Below, piece after piece: positions 37,265 through 47,422 of a stretch of 64,000 bases of DNA. This DNA is from an uncultured Pelagibacteraceae bacterium (GTDB lineage: Bacteria > Pseudomonadota > Alphaproteobacteria > Pelagibacterales > Pelagibacteraceae): NCBI GenBank assembly GCA_902628635.1, contig CACONQ010000003.1:62001-126000 (forward strand), given 5' to 3'. The translations under genes were made by a program, and so were the position numbers. How positions within the stretch are numbered: position 1 is the first letter of the stretch; every line of letters starts with the position of its first letter. A model generated the notes under the pieces. It worked only from the letters and a program-made list of their open reading frames with translations, had not been told where the DNA came from and ran no database searches.

Positions 37265-37726
37265 TCAAGCTGATGATTTTTTCTTATCTACTTTGTCTTC
37301 TTTTGGGGTTGTTTTTTTTGTTTCTTTGCTTGTATCTTTCTTTTTTACATCCACTTTTTTTGCTTGGATATCTCTATCTACAAATTCAATTACAGCCATT
37401 GGTGCATTATCTCCATATCTAAATCCAGCTTTAACGATCCTAGTATATCCACCTGAACGTTTTTCATATCTTTTAGATAAAGTTTTAATGACCTTATTAG
37501 CTGATTTTGTATCTTGAAGTTTTGAAAACAAAGTTTTCGTATTGTGCAAACTTTCTTTTTTTCCAAGAGTAATAATTTTATCTGCTTGTGGTTTTAAAAC
37601 TTTTGCCTTGGGTAAAGTGGTAGTTATTTGTTCGTATTTAATAAGAGAATTAAGCATATTTTTAATTAGTGCTTTTCTATGTTCTGATGTTCTATTAAGC
37701 TTTTTATAACCAAACTTGTGTCTCAT
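37265..37726 (-). CDS. rplQ: Large ribosomal subunit protein L17
   Basis: L17 is recognisable by the start [20 protein letters not shown], then [19 protein letters not shown] and the [10 protein letters not shown] block. It is 153 residues long because of a roughly 30-residue Lys/Thr/Asp-rich tail beyond the core. Such basic tails are common in alphaproteobacterial L17. Its ATG overlaps the rpoA stop by 1 base. It is the last gene of the ribosomal cluster. Confidence 0.98.
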   Translation of the reverse strand: MRHKFGYKKLNRTSEHRKALIKNMLNSLIKYEQITTTLPKAKVLKPQADKIITLGKKESLHNTKTLFSKLQDTKSANKVIKTLSKRYEKRSGGYTRIVKAGFRYGDNAPMAVIEFVDRDIQAKKVDVKKKDTSKETKKTTPKEDKVDKKKSSA

Positions 37727-38754
37727 TAAATGGCTTCCTCTAATTTCTTAGATAATTCAGCTATATTATCTGGAGGCCAGTTTGGTATTTCCATACCTAA
37801 ATATAATGACATACCTGTCAAAACCTCTTTAATTTCATTTAAAGATTTTCTTCCAAAATTTGGAGTTCTCAACATCTCTCCTTCTGATTTTTGAACTAAA
37901 TCTCCGATATAAATAATATTATCATTTTTTAAACAATTCATAGATCTGACAGATAGCTCAAGTTCGTCTACTTTTCTTAATAAATTTTTATTAAACTCAG
38001 GCTCAGAAGGTTGTTCTTTCATCACGACTTCTTTTGGTTCATCAAAATTTACAAACATACCTAATTGATCTTGGAATATTCTAGCAGCATAAGCCACGGC
38101 ATCTTCGGCTGAAATTGACCCGTTAGTTTCCACTTCCATTGTCAACTTATCGTAATCAAGTGCCTTACCTTCTCTTGCGGTGCTTACTGAATAAGAAACT
38201 TTTTTGACCGGACTAAATAATGAGTCAATTGGTATTAACCCTAAAGGTGGTTCCTCTGGTTTGTTTAGGTCAGCAGATACATATCCTTTACCAGTACCAA
38301 CATTCATCTCCATATGAAAGTTTGTATTTTCATCAAGATTACAAATAACTAAATTTGGGTTAAGAATTTCTATATCTGTCACAGGCGTAATATCAGATGC
38401 TTTAATCTCGCCTGGTCCTTTGGCATCTAAAATTAATTTTTTTGTTCCCTCCGATGAACTTTTAAGAGCTAGTGATTTTACATTTAAAACTATATCTGTA
38501 ACATCTTCTCTAACACCTTTTATTGAAGTAAATTCATGTAATACTCCATCAATTTGTATCGACGTAACAGCAGCACCTCTTATAGATGATAATAAAACTC
38601 TTCTAAGAGAATTTCCCAACGTAAGCCCATAACCCTTTTCCAAAGGTTCAGCCGTAATTTTTGCAATTGTTTTGTCGTCACTTAATTTTACATCTAGTTT
38701 TGCTGGTTTAATAAGTGATTTCCAATTTTTTACATTTATTTCAAGATTATCCAT
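37726..38754 (-). CDS. rpoA: RNA polymerase alpha subunit
   Basis: Alpha dimerises to nucleate core RNA polymerase and contacts promoter UP elements. The 342-residue protein has the N-terminal domain segments [20 protein letters not shown] and [16 protein letters not shown]. The C-terminal domain at about 260-330 has [15 protein letters not shown] and the helix-hairpin-helix [12 protein letters not shown]. It abuts rpsK and overlaps rplQ. Confidence 0.99.
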   Translation of the reverse strand: MDNLEINVKNWKSLIKPAKLDVKLSDDKTIAKITAEPLEKGYGLTLGNSLRRVLLSSIRGAAVTSIQIDGVLHEFTSIKGVREDVTDIVLNVKSLALKSSSEGTKKLILDAKGPGEIKASDITPVTDIEILNPNLVICNLDENTNFHMEMNVGTGKGYVSADLNKPEEPPLGLIPIDSLFSPVKKVSYSVSTAREGKALDYDKLTMEVETNGSISAEDAVAYAARIFQDQLGMFVNFDEPKEVVMKEQPSEPEFNKNLLRKVDELELSVRSMNCLKNDNIIYIGDLVQKSEGEMLRTPNFGRKSLNEIKEVLTGMSLYLGMEIPNWPPDNIAELSKKLEEAI

Positions 38755-39201
38755 TTACACTCTCCTTTTTTTAGGTGGCCTAGTACCATTGTGTGGTAGT
38801 GGCGTTGTATCTTTAATTGATAATATTTTAAATCCTCTGGCTTGTAATGCTCTCAATGCTGTTTCTCTGCCAGAACCAGGACCTTTAATTTCTACTGTTA
38901 AAGTTTTCATTCCATACTCTAAAGCTTTAGCGGCCGCAGCATCAGCAGCAACCTGAGCTGCATAAGGTGTTGATTTTCTAGATCCTTTAAATCCTTTTTG
39001 ACCTGCAGATGCCCAAGAAATTACATTTCCATTAGTATCAGCAATAGAAATTATAGTATTATTGAAAGTTGATAAAACAAAGGCAGTACCATTAAGAATA
39101 TTTTTTTTTACTTTTTTCTTCTTTGAATATGAACTTTTTTTTACTGACTTTTCCTCTTTAGACTCAGTTGCTTGGGTTTTTTCATTTTTTTTTGTATTCA
39201 T
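38755..39201 (-). CDS. rpsK: Small ribosomal subunit protein S11
   Basis: The S11 core runs from about residue 35: [35 protein letters not shown] and the C-terminal [18 protein letters not shown]. The protein has 148 residues against about 129 in E. coli. The difference is a Lys/Ser/Glu-rich N-terminal extension. It lies 4 bases after rpsM and touches rpoA. Confidence 0.99.
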   Translation of the reverse strand: MNTKKNEKTQATESKEEKSVKKSSYSKKKKVKKNILNGTAFVLSTFNNTIISIADTNGNVISWASAGQKGFKGSRKSTPYAAQVAADAAAAKALEYGMKTLTVEIKGPGSGRETALRALQARGFKILSIKDTTPLPHNGTRPPKKRRV

Positions 39202-39205
39202 TTTG

Positions 39206-39589
39206 TTATTTCTTTAAAGGTGTAAGTTTTTTACCTGCTATAGCGATAGCTTTTCCTTTTCTTGTTCTTGCATTGCATCTAGTCCTCTGACCTCTTACCG
39301 GTAATTTTTTTCTATGTCTAGACCCTCTATAGCAAGCCAAATCAATTAATCTTTTTATATTTAATGAAAGTTCTCTCCTTAAATCACCCTCTACAGTGAA
39401 ATTCTTATCAATGTACTCTCTGATTTTTAAAATTTGATCATCTGTAAGCTCGTTTACTCTTTTCGATTTAGGTATATCTAATTGTTTACATATTTGTTTT
39501 GAAAACTTTTGTCCAATACCATGAATATAGGTAAGTCCAACTTGAACAATCTTATTTTGTGGTATATTTACACCTGCAATACGAGCCAT
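39206..39589 (-). CDS. rpsM: Small ribosomal subunit protein S13
   Basis: This 127-residue S13 starts [13 protein letters not shown] and has the helix-two-turn-helix [17 protein letters not shown]. It ends in the basic [24 protein letters not shown] tail that reaches the tRNA sites. It follows a 55-base spacer after adk that contains a candidate promoter, so it can head an rpsM-rpsK-rpoA-rplQ unit. No rpmJ precedes it. Confidence 0.99.
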   Translation of the reverse strand: MARIAGVNIPQNKIVQVGLTYIHGIGQKFSKQICKQLDIPKSKRVNELTDDQILKIREYIDKNFTVEGDLRRELSLNIKRLIDLACYRGSRHRKKLPVRGQRTRCNARTRKGKAIAIAGKKLTPLKK

Positions 39590-39612
39590 ATATCTAGAGA
39601 TTAATTTTAGCC

Positions 39613-39640
39613 TTTATATAAGAAGTTGTTTTAAAGTCAA
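39613..39640 (-). promoter_or_regulatory. Candidate sigma70-type promoter for rpsM-rpsK-rpoA-rplQ
   Basis: On the minus strand TTGACT (39640-39635) is followed after 16 bases by TATAAA (39618-39613). The hexamers match consensus at 5 of 6 positions each. The expected start leaves a leader of about 15-20 bases before rpsM. It lies in one of only three gaps over 50 bases in the cluster. Confidence 0.55.
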
Positions 39641-39644
39641 TGTC

Positions 39645-40208
39645 TTAAACATTAAGAATTCCCAGCATTTTTTCGCTTATTTGATTGATTTGTAGGTTTC
39701 CATCAATTTCATGAAATTCTTTCTTTGAAGAGTAATAATCTAAAACAGGTTTAGTTTTATCCATGTAAATATCATATCTTTTTAGGATAGTATAAGACTC
39801 GTCGTCTGATCTATTTTCTAAAATCTTTCTTTTCTCAATTCTCTTTATTATTGTTTCTTTTTTTACATTTAAAAAGAATATAAAATCTAGCTTTTGGTTC
39901 GATTTATTTAATAAATTTTCAAGATTTTTTGCTTGATTTACAGTTCTAGGATATCCATCAAAAATTAATTTATTTTTTTTTTCTTTATCAAAAATAATTT
40001 TTTCTAGTAATTTATTGACTATTTCATCTTCAACAAATTTTCCTTCATTCATATGATTAATAATTTTCTTACCAATTTCTGTATCTTTTTTTATCTCATC
40101 TCTAAGCATATCGCCCGTTGAAATTTGAAAGCTTTTCAATTTTTCTACAAGATTTTTAGCTTGCGTTCCTTTTCCTGCACCCGGAGGTCCAAAAATAATA
40201 ATGTTCAC
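39645..40208 (-). CDS. adk: Adenylate kinase (GTG start, short-LID form)
   Basis: Adk converts AMP plus ATP to two ADP. The P-loop is GPPGAGKGTQ (residues 7-16), followed by STGDMLRDEI and DGYPRTVNQA. At 187 residues the protein is of the short type: only a few residues (KRKILENRSDDES) replace the mobile LID of the 214-residue E. coli enzyme. The start codon is GTG at 40208, required for the MNIIIFGPP start. It follows secY by 3 bases. Confidence 0.96.
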   Translation of the reverse strand: MNIIIFGPPGAGKGTQAKNLVEKLKSFQISTGDMLRDEIKKDTEIGKKIINHMNEGKFVEDEIVNKLLEKIIFDKEKKNKLIFDGYPRTVNQAKNLENLLNKSNQKLDFIFFLNVKKETIIKRIEKRKILENRSDDESYTILKRYDIYMDKTKPVLDYYSSKKEFHEIDGNLQINQISEKMLGILNV

Positions 40209-40211
40209 TTT

Positions 40212-41492
40212 TTACTTACCAAATTTAGTTTTTTTAATTAAACTTTCGTATTGTGAGCTCATTAATCTAGTTTGAATTTGAGTCACTGTATCAATTGAAA
40301 CAACCACAACAATCAATATTGCAGTTCCACCTAAATAAAATGGTATTGGATAATTCGCAATCAAAAATTCTGGCAAAAGACAAACTGCTGTTAAGTATAA
40401 TGCACCTATCGTAGTTAGTTTAGTTAATATATTATCTATGTAAATTGCAGTACTTTCTCCTGGACGTATACCAGGTACAAATCCTCCATATTTTCTTAAA
40501 TTTTCAGCAGTTTCATTTGGATTAAAAACTATTGAAGTATAAAAAAAAGTAAAAAATATTATTCCAGATGCGTATAATAACATGTACAAAGGTTGTCCTT
40601 GCGTAAAGTAAGAGGAAATGTTTAAAAATGTTTCATTATTTGAAATATTAAAATTTGAAAAAGTTACTGGTAACAATAACAAAGCTGATGCAAAAATAGC
40701 CGGAATAACACCCGCAGAATTTATTTTTAATGGTAAGTGAGAAGAGTCACCACCATACATTTTATTACCCATTTGTCTTTTAGGATAATTAATTAAAATC
40801 TTTCTTAATGCCCTTTCCATAAAGACTATGAACATTATAGTAGCTATAAGAACAACAAAAATTAGAAAAATTATAAAACCTGATAGAGCACCTGATTTAC
40901 CTAGTTCAAAAGTTGTAACTAAAGCTCTAGGTATCTCAGCTACAATTCCAGAAAAAATTATTAGTGATATACCGTTTCCAATACCTCTCTGTGTTATCTG
41001 TTCCCCCAACCACATTAAAAATACTGTTCCTGCAACAATTGTGGTTACTGTAGAAATTTTAAAAAACATGCCCGGATTAATGACTAAGTTTGCTGACGAC
41101 TCTAAACCTACGGCTAGACCATAGCCTTGAACTGTTGCTAATAAAACAGTTCCATATCTAGTAATTTGGGTAATTTTTCTTCTACCTATTTCACCTTGTG
41201 CCTTAAGATTTTTAAAATAATCAGAAACACCTGTTAAAAGCTGAACAATAATTGATGATGATATATATGGCATTATACCTAGAGCAAATATAGCCATCCT
41301 ACTTATTGCACCACCAGCAAAAACGTTAAACATCCCCAAAAGACCTTTTTGATTACCCTCCATAAGTGTTTGGAGTTGTTGAGGGTCTATTCCAGGTAAA
41401 GGGACAAATGTACCGAGTCTATAAATTGCTAGTATTAATAAAGTGAATAGTATTCTATTTCTTAAGTCGTTTGTTTGTTGACTTGAACTCAT
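40212..41492 (-). CDS. secY: SecY, protein translocase channel subunit
   Basis: SecY forms the protein-conducting channel of the inner membrane. The 426-residue protein has 10 hydrophobic segments and starts with a helix leading to YRLGTFVPLPGIDP. It has PYISSSIIVQLLTG, ITQRGIGNGISLIIF and the cytoplasmic loop FNPNETAENLRKYGGFVPGIRPGE-type signature. It lies 3 bases downstream of rplO and 3 bases upstream of adk. Its exported substrates are trimmed by LepB (5317-6045). Confidence 0.99.
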   Translation of the reverse strand: MSSSQQTNDLRNRILFTLLILAIYRLGTFVPLPGIDPQQLQTLMEGNQKGLLGMFNVFAGGAISRMAIFALGIMPYISSSIIVQLLTGVSDYFKNLKAQGEIGRRKITQITRYGTVLLATVQGYGLAVGLESSANLVINPGMFFKISTVTTIVAGTVFLMWLGEQITQRGIGNGISLIIFSGIVAEIPRALVTTFELGKSGALSGFIIFLIFVVLIATIMFIVFMERALRKILINYPKRQMGNKMYGGDSSHLPLKINSAGVIPAIFASALLLLPVTFSNFNISNNETFLNISSYFTQGQPLYMLLYASGIIFFTFFYTSIVFNPNETAENLRKYGGFVPGIRPGESTAIYIDNILTKLTTIGALYLTAVCLLPEFLIANYPIPFYLGGTAILIVVVVSIDTVTQIQTRLMSSQYESLIKKTKFGK

Positions 41493-41495
41493 TAC

Positions 41496-41948
41496 TTATT
41501 TCTTAATTTTTAAAATACTATCTGTTTTATCAAGTTTATCTTTGACGGATTTAGATATAAAATCTACTTCTAAAGTTATTTTGTCTTTAAGTTCTCCATT
41601 ACCTAATATTTTTAATTTTAAACAATTATTGCTTATTAATTTTGCTTTTTTTAGCAAACTTAAGTTTATAGTTTCACTATTTTTTATTTTTTTTTTGTCC
41701 AAAAGTGATTGAATTTTTCCAATATTTATTTTTCCAACTTCTGCTGATTTAATTGGATTAAATCCTCTTTTAGGTAAACGTCTATACAAAGGCATTTGAC
41801 CACCTTCAAAACTCTTAATTGCTACCCCTCTTCTTGATTTTTGTCCTTTATGTCCACGGCCAGAGGTTTTACCTTTTCCTGAGCCAATACCTCTGCCTGG
41901 ACGAATTTTTTTTGTCTTTAATTGAGTTGTTGAATTTAAATTTATCAT
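41496..41948 (-). CDS. rplO: Large ribosomal subunit protein L15
   Basis: This 150-residue L15 has the N-terminal RPGRGIGSGKGKTSGRGHKGQ glycine/basic block and the GGQMPLYRRLPKRGF motif. It begins on the last base of the rpsE stop. The rpmD (L30) gene normally found between rpsE and rplO is missing; the two genes share one base. Confidence 0.98.
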   Translation of the reverse strand: MINLNSTTQLKTKKIRPGRGIGSGKGKTSGRGHKGQKSRRGVAIKSFEGGQMPLYRRLPKRGFNPIKSAEVGKINIGKIQSLLDKKKIKNSETINLSLLKKAKLISNNCLKLKILGNGELKDKITLEVDFISKSVKDKLDKTDSILKIKK

Positions 41949-42448
41949 TATCCTCTTTTTTCAATAATTTCAGAAATTTTTTTATTCCTAATATTTGATA
42001 TTTGTTTTGGAGATGTTTGTTTTTTTAAAGCTTTCATACAAGCACGTATTACATTATGCGGATTAGCTGTTCCAATAGATTTTGCCACAATATCTTTGAT
42101 ACCCAGTACTTCACATACCGCCCTAACTGGTCCACCTGCTATAATTCCAGTACCTTTAGGTGCTGAACGTAATTTTATTTTGCCCGCACCATCTTTTCCA
42201 TATATATCATGATGTATTGTTCTTCCTTCTCTTAATGGAATTTGAATTAAATTTCTTCTTGCTAATTCATTTGCCTTTTTAATAGCATCAGGAACTTGCT
42301 TAGCTTTAGCGTGGGCTACTCCAATTTTTCCATTTTGATTACCTACTACAACAAGCGCTGAAAAACCAAATCTTCTACCACCTTTTACTACTTTAGTAAT
42401 TCTATTTATGTGAACAAGTTTTTCTAAAATATCAGTATTTTTATCCAT
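41948..42448 (-). CDS. rpsE: Small ribosomal subunit protein S5
   Basis: This 166-residue S5 contains the double-stranded-RNA-binding-like core: LVHINRITKVVKGGRRFGFSAL, VGNQNGKIGVAHAKA and GTGIIAGGPVRAVCE. S5 guards translational accuracy near the decoding site. It overlaps rplO by 1 base and follows rplR by 2 bases. Confidence 0.99.
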   Translation of the reverse strand: MDKNTDILEKLVHINRITKVVKGGRRFGFSALVVVGNQNGKIGVAHAKAKQVPDAIKKANELARRNLIQIPLREGRTIHHDIYGKDGAGKIKLRSAPKGTGIIAGGPVRAVCEVLGIKDIVAKSIGTANPHNVIRACMKALKKQTSPKQISNIRNKKISEIIEKRG

Positions 42449-42450
42449 AT

Positions 42451-42804
42451 TTAAAATTCCATCCCGTTTTTTCTTAATGTTTCTGCAAATATTTTAATTC
42501 TTCCATGATACTTATAAATGCCTCTATCAAAAAAAACTTTTGTTAATTTTTTCTCTTTAGCTATTTTTGCAAGTTTCTCTGCAACCAATGCTGAAGAATC
42601 TGATTTATTCTTTTTTGCCATTTTAATATCCTTCTCAGAGGAAGATGCTGAAATTAAAGTTTTAGAACTATTATCATCTATTATTTGAGCTGATATGTTT
42701 TTTGTGGATCTTGATATACAAAGTCTTAATCTACCAGCTGTTGCAACTTTTTTAAGTTTATTCCTTACCCTAAATTTCTTTCTAATTGTTGTTGTTAATT
42801 TCAT
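42451..42804 (-). CDS. rplR: Large ribosomal subunit protein L18
   Basis: This 117-residue L18 binds 5S rRNA. Visible segments are [34 protein letters not shown] and the C-terminal [21 protein letters not shown]. Its start overlaps the rplF stop by 1 base. Confidence 0.98.
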   Translation of the reverse strand: MKLTTTIRKKFRVRNKLKKVATAGRLRLCISRSTKNISAQIIDDNSSKTLISASSSEKDIKMAKKNKSDSSALVAEKLAKIAKEKKLTKVFFDRGIYKYHGRIKIFAETLRKNGMEF

Positions 42805-43343
42805 TATTTTTTCTTTCCTTCCTTACGCAAAATATATTGTCCTTTTTCCTTTATTCCTTTTCCTTTGTAAGGCTCTGGTGGTCTTAAAGATTTAATTTTA
42901 GATGCAATCATTCCAACTTCCTGCTTATCAAATCCTATTATTTTTAGTGTTGTTTGTTTCTCTACTGTAATTTTAACAGTATCAGGGACATCAAAATTTA
43001 TATCGTGACTAAATCCTAATTGTAAATTCAATTGCTTTCCTTTTAATGCTGCTCGATAACCAACTCCCACAAGTTCTAAAGTTTTCTCATATCCTTTGCT
43101 TGCACCTATAATTGCATTATTTAAGAGACTTCTATTCATTCCCCACAATCTTTTAGTATTTTGATCAATTTTTTTTGGTTTTAATGAAATTTCTTTTCCG
43201 TCTTTTATATTTAGTTCAAAAGTTTCCAAATCTATACTTAGAGACTTTTTTCCAAGAGGTCCCTCAATGTTAATATTACTTCCTGCTAAAGCAACTTTAA
43301 CTTTGTCTGGTATTGATATATTAATTTTTCCAATTTTTGACAT
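42804..43343 (-). CDS. rplF: Large ribosomal subunit protein L6
   Basis: The 179-residue L6 has two related domains. [16 protein letters not shown] opens the first. The second contains [20 protein letters not shown] and the [18 protein letters not shown] signature that contacts 23S rRNA near the sarcin-ricin loop. It overlaps rpsH and rplR by 1 base each. Confidence 0.99.
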   Translation of the reverse strand: MSKIGKINISIPDKVKVALAGSNINIEGPLGKKSLSIDLETFELNIKDGKEISLKPKKIDQNTKRLWGMNRSLLNNAIIGASKGYEKTLELVGVGYRAALKGKQLNLQLGFSHDINFDVPDTVKITVEKQTTLKIIGFDKQEVGMIASKIKSLRPPEPYKGKGIKEKGQYILRKEGKKK

Positions 43344-43738
43344 TAAAATACCTTACAAATAATTTCTCCACCAACTTTTTGTTTTCTTGCGTCTATATCA
43401 GTCATAACTCCTTTAGGAGTTGAGATTATAGCAATACCTAATCCATTATTAATTTTCGGTAAGCTTTCTGCACTAGAAAATATTCTTCTTCCTGGTTTTG
43501 AAACTCTTTCAATTGTATTTATAACTGGATTACCAGAATTATATTTTAAATTAATTGTTAGGTTTGGCTTTCCAGATTTATTTTCTACATTGTAATCAAT
43601 TATAAAACCTTCACCTTTAAGAACATCTGCAATTTTAGTCTTAAAGTTGGAAGATGGTAAATCTACCTTTTTCTGATTTCTCATTTGGGCATTTTTTATT
43701 CTTGCTATCATATCTCCTATTGGATCACTTAAACTCAT
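43343..43738 (-). CDS. rpsH: Small ribosomal subunit protein S8
   Basis: This 131-residue S8 opens with MSLSDPIGDMIARIKNAQM and ends with ALGIAIISTPKGVMTD-like NNGLGIAIISTPKG. S8 binds 16S rRNA helix 21 and, in E. coli, represses the spc operon by binding its mRNA at rplE. I did not model that site here. It starts 12 bases after rpsN. Confidence 0.99.
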   Translation of the reverse strand: MSLSDPIGDMIARIKNAQMRNQKKVDLPSSNFKTKIADVLKGEGFIIDYNVENKSGKPNLTINLKYNSGNPVINTIERVSKPGRRIFSSAESLPKINNGLGIAIISTPKGVMTDIDARKQKVGGEIICKVF

Positions 43739-43750
43739 AATATTTCCTTT

Positions 43751-44056
43751 CTACCAACTTGATTTTACCATTCCTGGAATTTTTCCTTCAAGACCCAGCT
43801 TTCTAAGGGCTATTCTTGAAATTTTTAATTTTCTATAAACACCGTGGGGTCTTCCGGTAATCTGACATCTGTTTCTTACTCTTATTTTTGCTGAATTTCT
43901 AGGAAGTTTAGATAATTTTTGTTGAGCTTTAAATCTTTCTTCTAATGGAAGTTTTTTATCCATGACTATTTTTTTTAGCTTTTTTCTTTTAGAGTAATAT
44001 CTGTCAGACAACTTTATTCTTCTATTATTTTTATTTATTGAACTTAGTTTTGCCAT
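43751..44056 (-). CDS. rpsN: Small ribosomal subunit protein S14 (zinc-free form)
   Basis: The 101-residue S14 is the long form without the two CxxC zinc pairs. It has [19 protein letters not shown] and ends in [14 protein letters not shown]. Its ATG overlaps the rplE stop by 1 base. Confidence 0.99.
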   Translation of the reverse strand: MAKLSSINKNNRRIKLSDRYYSKRKKLKKIVMDKKLPLEERFKAQQKLSKLPRNSAKIRVRNRCQITGRPHGVYRKLKISRIALRKLGLEGKIPGMVKSSW

Positions 44057-44610
44057 TAGTTAGTCCTTTCTTCTTTAAATGGAAAATTTAAACGTTTTAA
44101 TAGTTCGTAACTGTGCTTTTTGTCGATAGCTGAAATAACTATAGTAATATCAAGCCCTCTTATCTTATCAACTTTATCAAAATTAACCTCAGGGAAAATT
44201 ATATGTTCTTTAATTCCAAAAGTATAATTACCAAAATTATCAAAACCTTTTGATGATAAACCTCTAAAATCTTTTATTCTAGGAAGTGCTATATTGACTA
44301 GTCTATCAATAAACTCGTACATTTTATCTTTTCTTAAAGTTACTTTAAGACCTGCTTTTGTATTCTTTCTTGTTTTAAAGTTTGAAATTGATTTTTTAAA
44401 TTTAGTTGTAACAGGTTTTTGTCCAGTAATTTTCGATAAATCTTCCTCACAAACTTTTAATATTTTTGAGTCGTTTCCATCAACTCCGAGACCCATATTA
44501 AGAACAACTTTCACAAGTTTAGGGGCCATATAACTATTCTTAAGACCTAACTTATTTTTAAGATCAATCTGAATTTCTTTATTATATAACTCTTTTAATC
44601 TAGGTATCAT
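44056..44610 (-). CDS. rplE: Large ribosomal subunit protein L5
   Basis: This 184-residue L5 binds 5S rRNA and the P-site tRNA. The segments [36 protein letters not shown] and [20 protein letters not shown] are characteristic. Its ATG overlaps the rplX stop (ATGA) and its end overlaps rpsN. Confidence 0.99.
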   Translation of the reverse strand: MIPRLKELYNKEIQIDLKNKLGLKNSYMAPKLVKVVLNMGLGVDGNDSKILKVCEEDLSKITGQKPVTTKFKKSISNFKTRKNTKAGLKVTLRKDKMYEFIDRLVNIALPRIKDFRGLSSKGFDNFGNYTFGIKEHIIFPEVNFDKVDKIRGLDITIVISAIDKKHSYELLKRLNFPFKEERTN

Positions 44611-44861
44611 TTTTTAGCCTCTTTTTTTTTTATTTCTTTTTTGCCTGTTGAAATAATAGAAAGATTTGAAAGGTTTAAAAAATTTTCTTTTTCAAAAATA
44701 CCACCTTTTTTTTCTTTGGTTGTTTTCACATGTTTTTTAATCATGTTTAAACCTTTTACTTTTGCTCTAAAGTTTTTTCTATCAATCTCTATTATTTCTC
44801 CCTCTTTATTTTTGTCTTTACCACAAATTATTTTTACTTTATTTCCTTTTTTAATATCCAT
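44607..44861 (-). CDS. rplX: Large ribosomal subunit protein L24 (short)
   Basis: The KOW motif is seen in [20 protein letters not shown] (residues 4-23), followed by [12 protein letters not shown]. At 84 residues it is about 20 shorter than E. coli L24 and ends in a Lys-rich tail. L24 initiates 50S assembly. It overlaps rplE by 4 bases and touches rplN by 1 base. Confidence 0.96.
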   Translation of the reverse strand: MDIKKGNKVKIICGKDKNKEGEIIEIDRKNFRAKVKGLNMIKKHVKTTKEKKGGIFEKENFLNLSNLSIISTGKKEIKKKEAKK

Positions 44862-45229
44862 TATAAAACCTCCGGAGCTAAAGATATTATTTTCATTTGT
44901 CCCTTATTTCTTAATTCTCTTGTTACAGGTCCAAAAATTCTTGTACCAACTGGTTCTCCTTTATCATCAACCAATACCGCAGCGTTATTATCAAACTTAA
45001 CTTTAGATCCATCATCTCTATGAATACCTTTTTTAACTCTTACTACCACCGCTTTATGAACAGACCCTTTTTTTACTTTACCCTTTGGAATGGCTTCTTT
45101 TACAGCAATCACAATTGTATCTCCAATGCTTGCGTATCTTCTTTTTGATCCTCCCAAAACTTTAATACACTCAATTTTTTTTGCACCAGTGTTATCAGCT
45201 ACATTTAATTCTGTTTGAACCTGAATCAT
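44861..45229 (-). CDS. rplN: Large ribosomal subunit protein L14
   Basis: This 122-residue L14 starts [18 protein letters not shown] and carries the [17 protein letters not shown] and [12 protein letters not shown] segments. L14 forms intersubunit bridges. It overlaps rpsQ by 4 bases. Confidence 0.99.
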   Translation of the reverse strand: MIQVQTELNVADNTGAKKIECIKVLGGSKRRYASIGDTIVIAVKEAIPKGKVKKGSVHKAVVVRVKKGIHRDDGSKVKFDNNAAVLVDDKGEPVGTRIFGPVTRELRNKGQMKIISLAPEVL

Positions 45230-45462
45230 TTTTTTCCCTCAATAACTTCAAATTTTTTACTTTTAGAGTAAGGTTTGCATTCAATAATAGATACCTTATC
45301 TCCACTTTTATATTTATTTGTCTCATCATGAGCGCTATATTTCTTTCTACTTCTAACAACTTTTTTGAAAAGTGGATGTTGGTACTTCCTTTCAACTAAA
45401 ACTTTTATAGTTTTGTTTTCTTTGTCACTTACAACTATCCCATGAAGTATTTTTTTAGGCAT
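45226..45462 (-). CDS. rpsQ: Small ribosomal subunit protein S17
   Basis: S17 is identified by [21 protein letters not shown] and the [19 protein letters not shown] block with the OB fold. I chose the ATG at 45462 (78 residues). A TTG at 45477 would extend it by five residues into rpmC. The chosen start overlaps the rpmC end by 8 bases. Confidence 0.97.
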   Translation of the reverse strand: MPKKILHGIVVSDKENKTIKVLVERKYQHPLFKKVVRSRKKYSAHDETNKYKSGDKVSIIECKPYSKSKKFEVIEGKK

Positions 45463-45646
45463 TAGCTTTTGCTCCAATAAATGTTTTTAGTCTTGCTATA
45501 TTTCTTTTTGTTTCTTTTATCTTAGAGGTGTTAGTTACTTGTCCATTAATTTTTTGAAAACGCAAATTGAATAGATCTTTCTTAAATTTCTCTATATCTT
45601 TTTGTGCTTGAGACTTAGTCATCTTTTTAATTTCTTTTTTTTTCAT
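45455..45646 (-). CDS. rpmC: Large ribosomal subunit protein L29
   Basis: This 63-residue helical hairpin protein has the FKKDLFNLRFQKINGQVTN segment with the family's LRxQ-like core and IKETKRNIARLKT. L29 sits at the exit tunnel near the SRP docking site. It touches rplP by 1 base and overlaps rpsQ. Confidence 0.97.
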   Translation of the reverse strand: MKKKEIKKMTKSQAQKDIEKFKKDLFNLRFQKINGQVTNTSKIKETKRNIARLKTFIGAKANA

Positions 45647-46056
45647 TATGTAAATCTTCTTATAAATTTTGTTTTTATTGGTAATTTAGCAGATGCTTTA
45701 TATAAAGCTTCTTTTGCAATTTGCTCAGATACACCGTCGACTTCAAATAAAATTCTTCCGGGTTTCACTCTGCAAGCCCAAAATTCTGGAGAACCTTTTC
45801 CTTTACCCATTCTTACCTCTGTTGGTTTTTTTGATACAGGTATATTTGGAAACACTCTAGTCCATACACGTCCTTGTCTTTTCATATGTCTTGTTAATGC
45901 AACTCTAGCTGCTTCTATTTGTTTGGAAATAACTCTATCAGGTGATAAAGCTTTAAGACCATATGCTCCGTAATTCATTAAATTACATCTCGATGCTCTT
46001 CCATGTATTCTGCCCTTATGAGCTTTTCTAAACTTTGTTCTAGTTGGTTGTAACAT
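45646..46056 (-). CDS. rplP: Large ribosomal subunit protein L16
   Basis: The 136-residue L16 starts [19 protein letters not shown] and has [20 protein letters not shown] and [20 protein letters not shown]16 helps position A-site tRNA. It follows rpsC by 3 bases and its stop overlaps the rpmC start. Confidence 0.99.
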   Translation of the reverse strand: MLQPTRTKFRKAHKGRIHGRASRCNLMNYGAYGLKALSPDRVISKQIEAARVALTRHMKRQGRVWTRVFPNIPVSKKPTEVRMGKGKGSPEFWACRVKPGRILFEVDGVSEQIAKEALYKASAKLPIKTKFIRRFT

Positions 46057-46059
46057 AAT

Positions 46060-46719
46060 TTATTTTTTATTAGTCTCTTGACTAAACTCCTTTGTAAAAA
46101 TTTCACCTTTATAAATCCAAACTTTAATACCAATTATACCGTATGTGGTTAAAGCCTCTGACTCCGCATAGTCAATATCTGCTCTTAGTGTATGTGATGG
46201 TATACTTCCATCTCTTAGCCACTCTGTTCTAGCAATTTCATTTCCACCTAATCTGCCACTAATAGAGACTTTTATGCCCTTCGCTCCTAATCTTAAAGCT
46301 GATTGCATTGATCTTTTCATAGCTCTTCTATATGAAACTCTTTTAACTAGTTGTTGTGCAATGTTTTCTGCCACAAGAAAACTATTTGTCTCTGGTTTCT
46401 TTACTTCTTTTATATTGAGATTAACTTCATTTTTAGTCAATTGAGATAATTTATTCTTAATTTTTTCAATATCACTTCCTTTTTTCCCTATTACAAAACC
46501 AGGTCTTGATGTGTAAATTGTTACAAAACATTTCTTAGATGTTCTTTCAATCATTACTTTTGACACTCCAGAATTAATTACATTTTTTTTTATATATTCA
46601 CGTATCTTAAAATCTTCTATTAAGTAATTACCAAAATCTTTTTTTCTTGCATACCAAACAGAGTCCCAACCTCTATTTATACCAAGTCTTAAACCTACTG
46701 GATTAACTTTTTGACCCAC
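46060..46719 (-). CDS. rpsC: Small ribosomal subunit protein S3 (GTG start)
   Basis: This 219-residue S3 starts [19 protein letters not shown], has a KH domain with [16 protein letters not shown], and [20 protein letters not shown] in the C-terminal domain. S3 lines the mRNA entry channel. The start codon is GTG at 46719, preceded by a strong GAGGAG element. It overlaps the rplV 3' end by 17 bases. Confidence 0.98.
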   Translation of the reverse strand: MGQKVNPVGLRLGINRGWDSVWYARKKDFGNYLIEDFKIREYIKKNVINSGVSKVMIERTSKKCFVTIYTSRPGFVIGKKGSDIEKIKNKLSQLTKNEVNLNIKEVKKPETNSFLVAENIAQQLVKRVSYRRAMKRSMQSALRLGAKGIKVSISGRLGGNEIARTEWLRDGSIPSHTLRADIDYAESEALTTYGIIGIKVWIYKGEIFTKEFSQETNKK

Positions 46720-47107
46720 GTTTCTCCTCTATTTTCTTTTTATATTCTGACAAAATAATTGTTAAATTTGAATATGGTTTTTTTATACCTGCTGCTCTAC
46801 CTTTTGCTCTAGCTCTAAATCTTTTCATCACAATTTGTTTTCCACAATATGCTTCTTTAATAAATAGCTTATCAATATCATATTGAAAATTGTTTTCAGC
46901 GTTTGCGACAGCTGATGAAATCGTTTTCTTGACATCTTTTGAAATTCTTTTCTCTGAGAAAGTTAAATCTCTTATTGCCTCACCCACTTTTTTTCCAACG
47001 ATAGATTTAAGAATAGGCTTAAGTTTTCTCGTGCTCGATCTGACATTTTTGTTAACTGATTTAACAGTTTTAATATCTGATTTAATTTTATCTTCTTTTT
47101 TTCCCAT
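46703..47107 (-). CDS. rplV: Large ribosomal subunit protein L22
   Basis: L22 is recognised by [39 protein letters not shown] and the terminal [18 protein letters not shown] with the tunnel beta-hairpin. I chose the ATG at 47107 (134 residues), 1 base after the rpsS stop. A longer frame upstream only reads inside rpsS. A Lys-rich N-terminal extension precedes the family core. It overlaps rpsC by 17 bases. Confidence 0.97.
   Translation of the reverse strand: MGKKEDKIKSDIKTVKSVNKNVRSSTRKLKPILKSIVGKKVGEAIRDLTFSEKRISKDVKKTISSAVANAENNFQYDIDKLFIKEAYCGKQIVMKRFRARAKGRAAGIKKPYSNLTIILSEYKKKIEEKRGSKS
46724..46729 (-). promoter_or_regulatory. Strong Shine-Dalgarno element for rpsC
   Basis: On the minus strand GAGGAG lies 4 bases before the rpsC GTG start. 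It stands out because many starts in this window have no clear Shine-Dalgarno. It supports the GTG at 46719 and lies inside the rplV coding end. Confidence 0.75.
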
Positions 47108-47108
47108 T

Positions 47109-47420
47109 TTACTTCTTCTCCGCAGGTTTAGCTGCTGCATCCTCTGTTTTAGCTTTTTTATCCGCCGGTGTGTGACCAAAGAATTGTCTAGTTGGAGCAA
47201 ACTCTCCAAATTTATGTCCTACCATATCTTCTGAAACTGTTATTGGAATAAATTTCTTACCATTGTAGATCAAGAAACTAACCCCTACAAAATCTGGAAT
47301 TATCGTAGATTTTCTAGACCAAGTTTTTATAGGTTTTTTTGCTGGATCATTTTTTTGTTTTTCAACTTTTTTAATCAAGCTTTCTTCTACAAAAGGTCCT
47401 TTCCAAACTGCTCTAGCCAT
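47109..47420 (-). CDS. rpsS: Small ribosomal subunit protein S19
   Basis: The S19 core has [36 protein letters not shown] and [22 protein letters not shown]. At 103 residues it carries a Lys/Ala/Glu-rich tail after the core. It is 2 bases after rplB and 1 base before rplV. Confidence 0.99.
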   Translation of the reverse strand: MARAVWKGPFVEESLIKKVEKQKNDPAKKPIKTWSRKSTIIPDFVGVSFLIYNGKKFIPITVSEDMVGHKFGEFAPTRQFFGHTPADKKAKTEDAAAKPAEKK

Positions 47421-47422
47421 AA

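Noticed and set aside
47108-47209. Longer rplV start inside rpsS
   Set aside because: It reads in another frame of rpsS and the ATG at 47107 follows the rpsS stop by 1 base.
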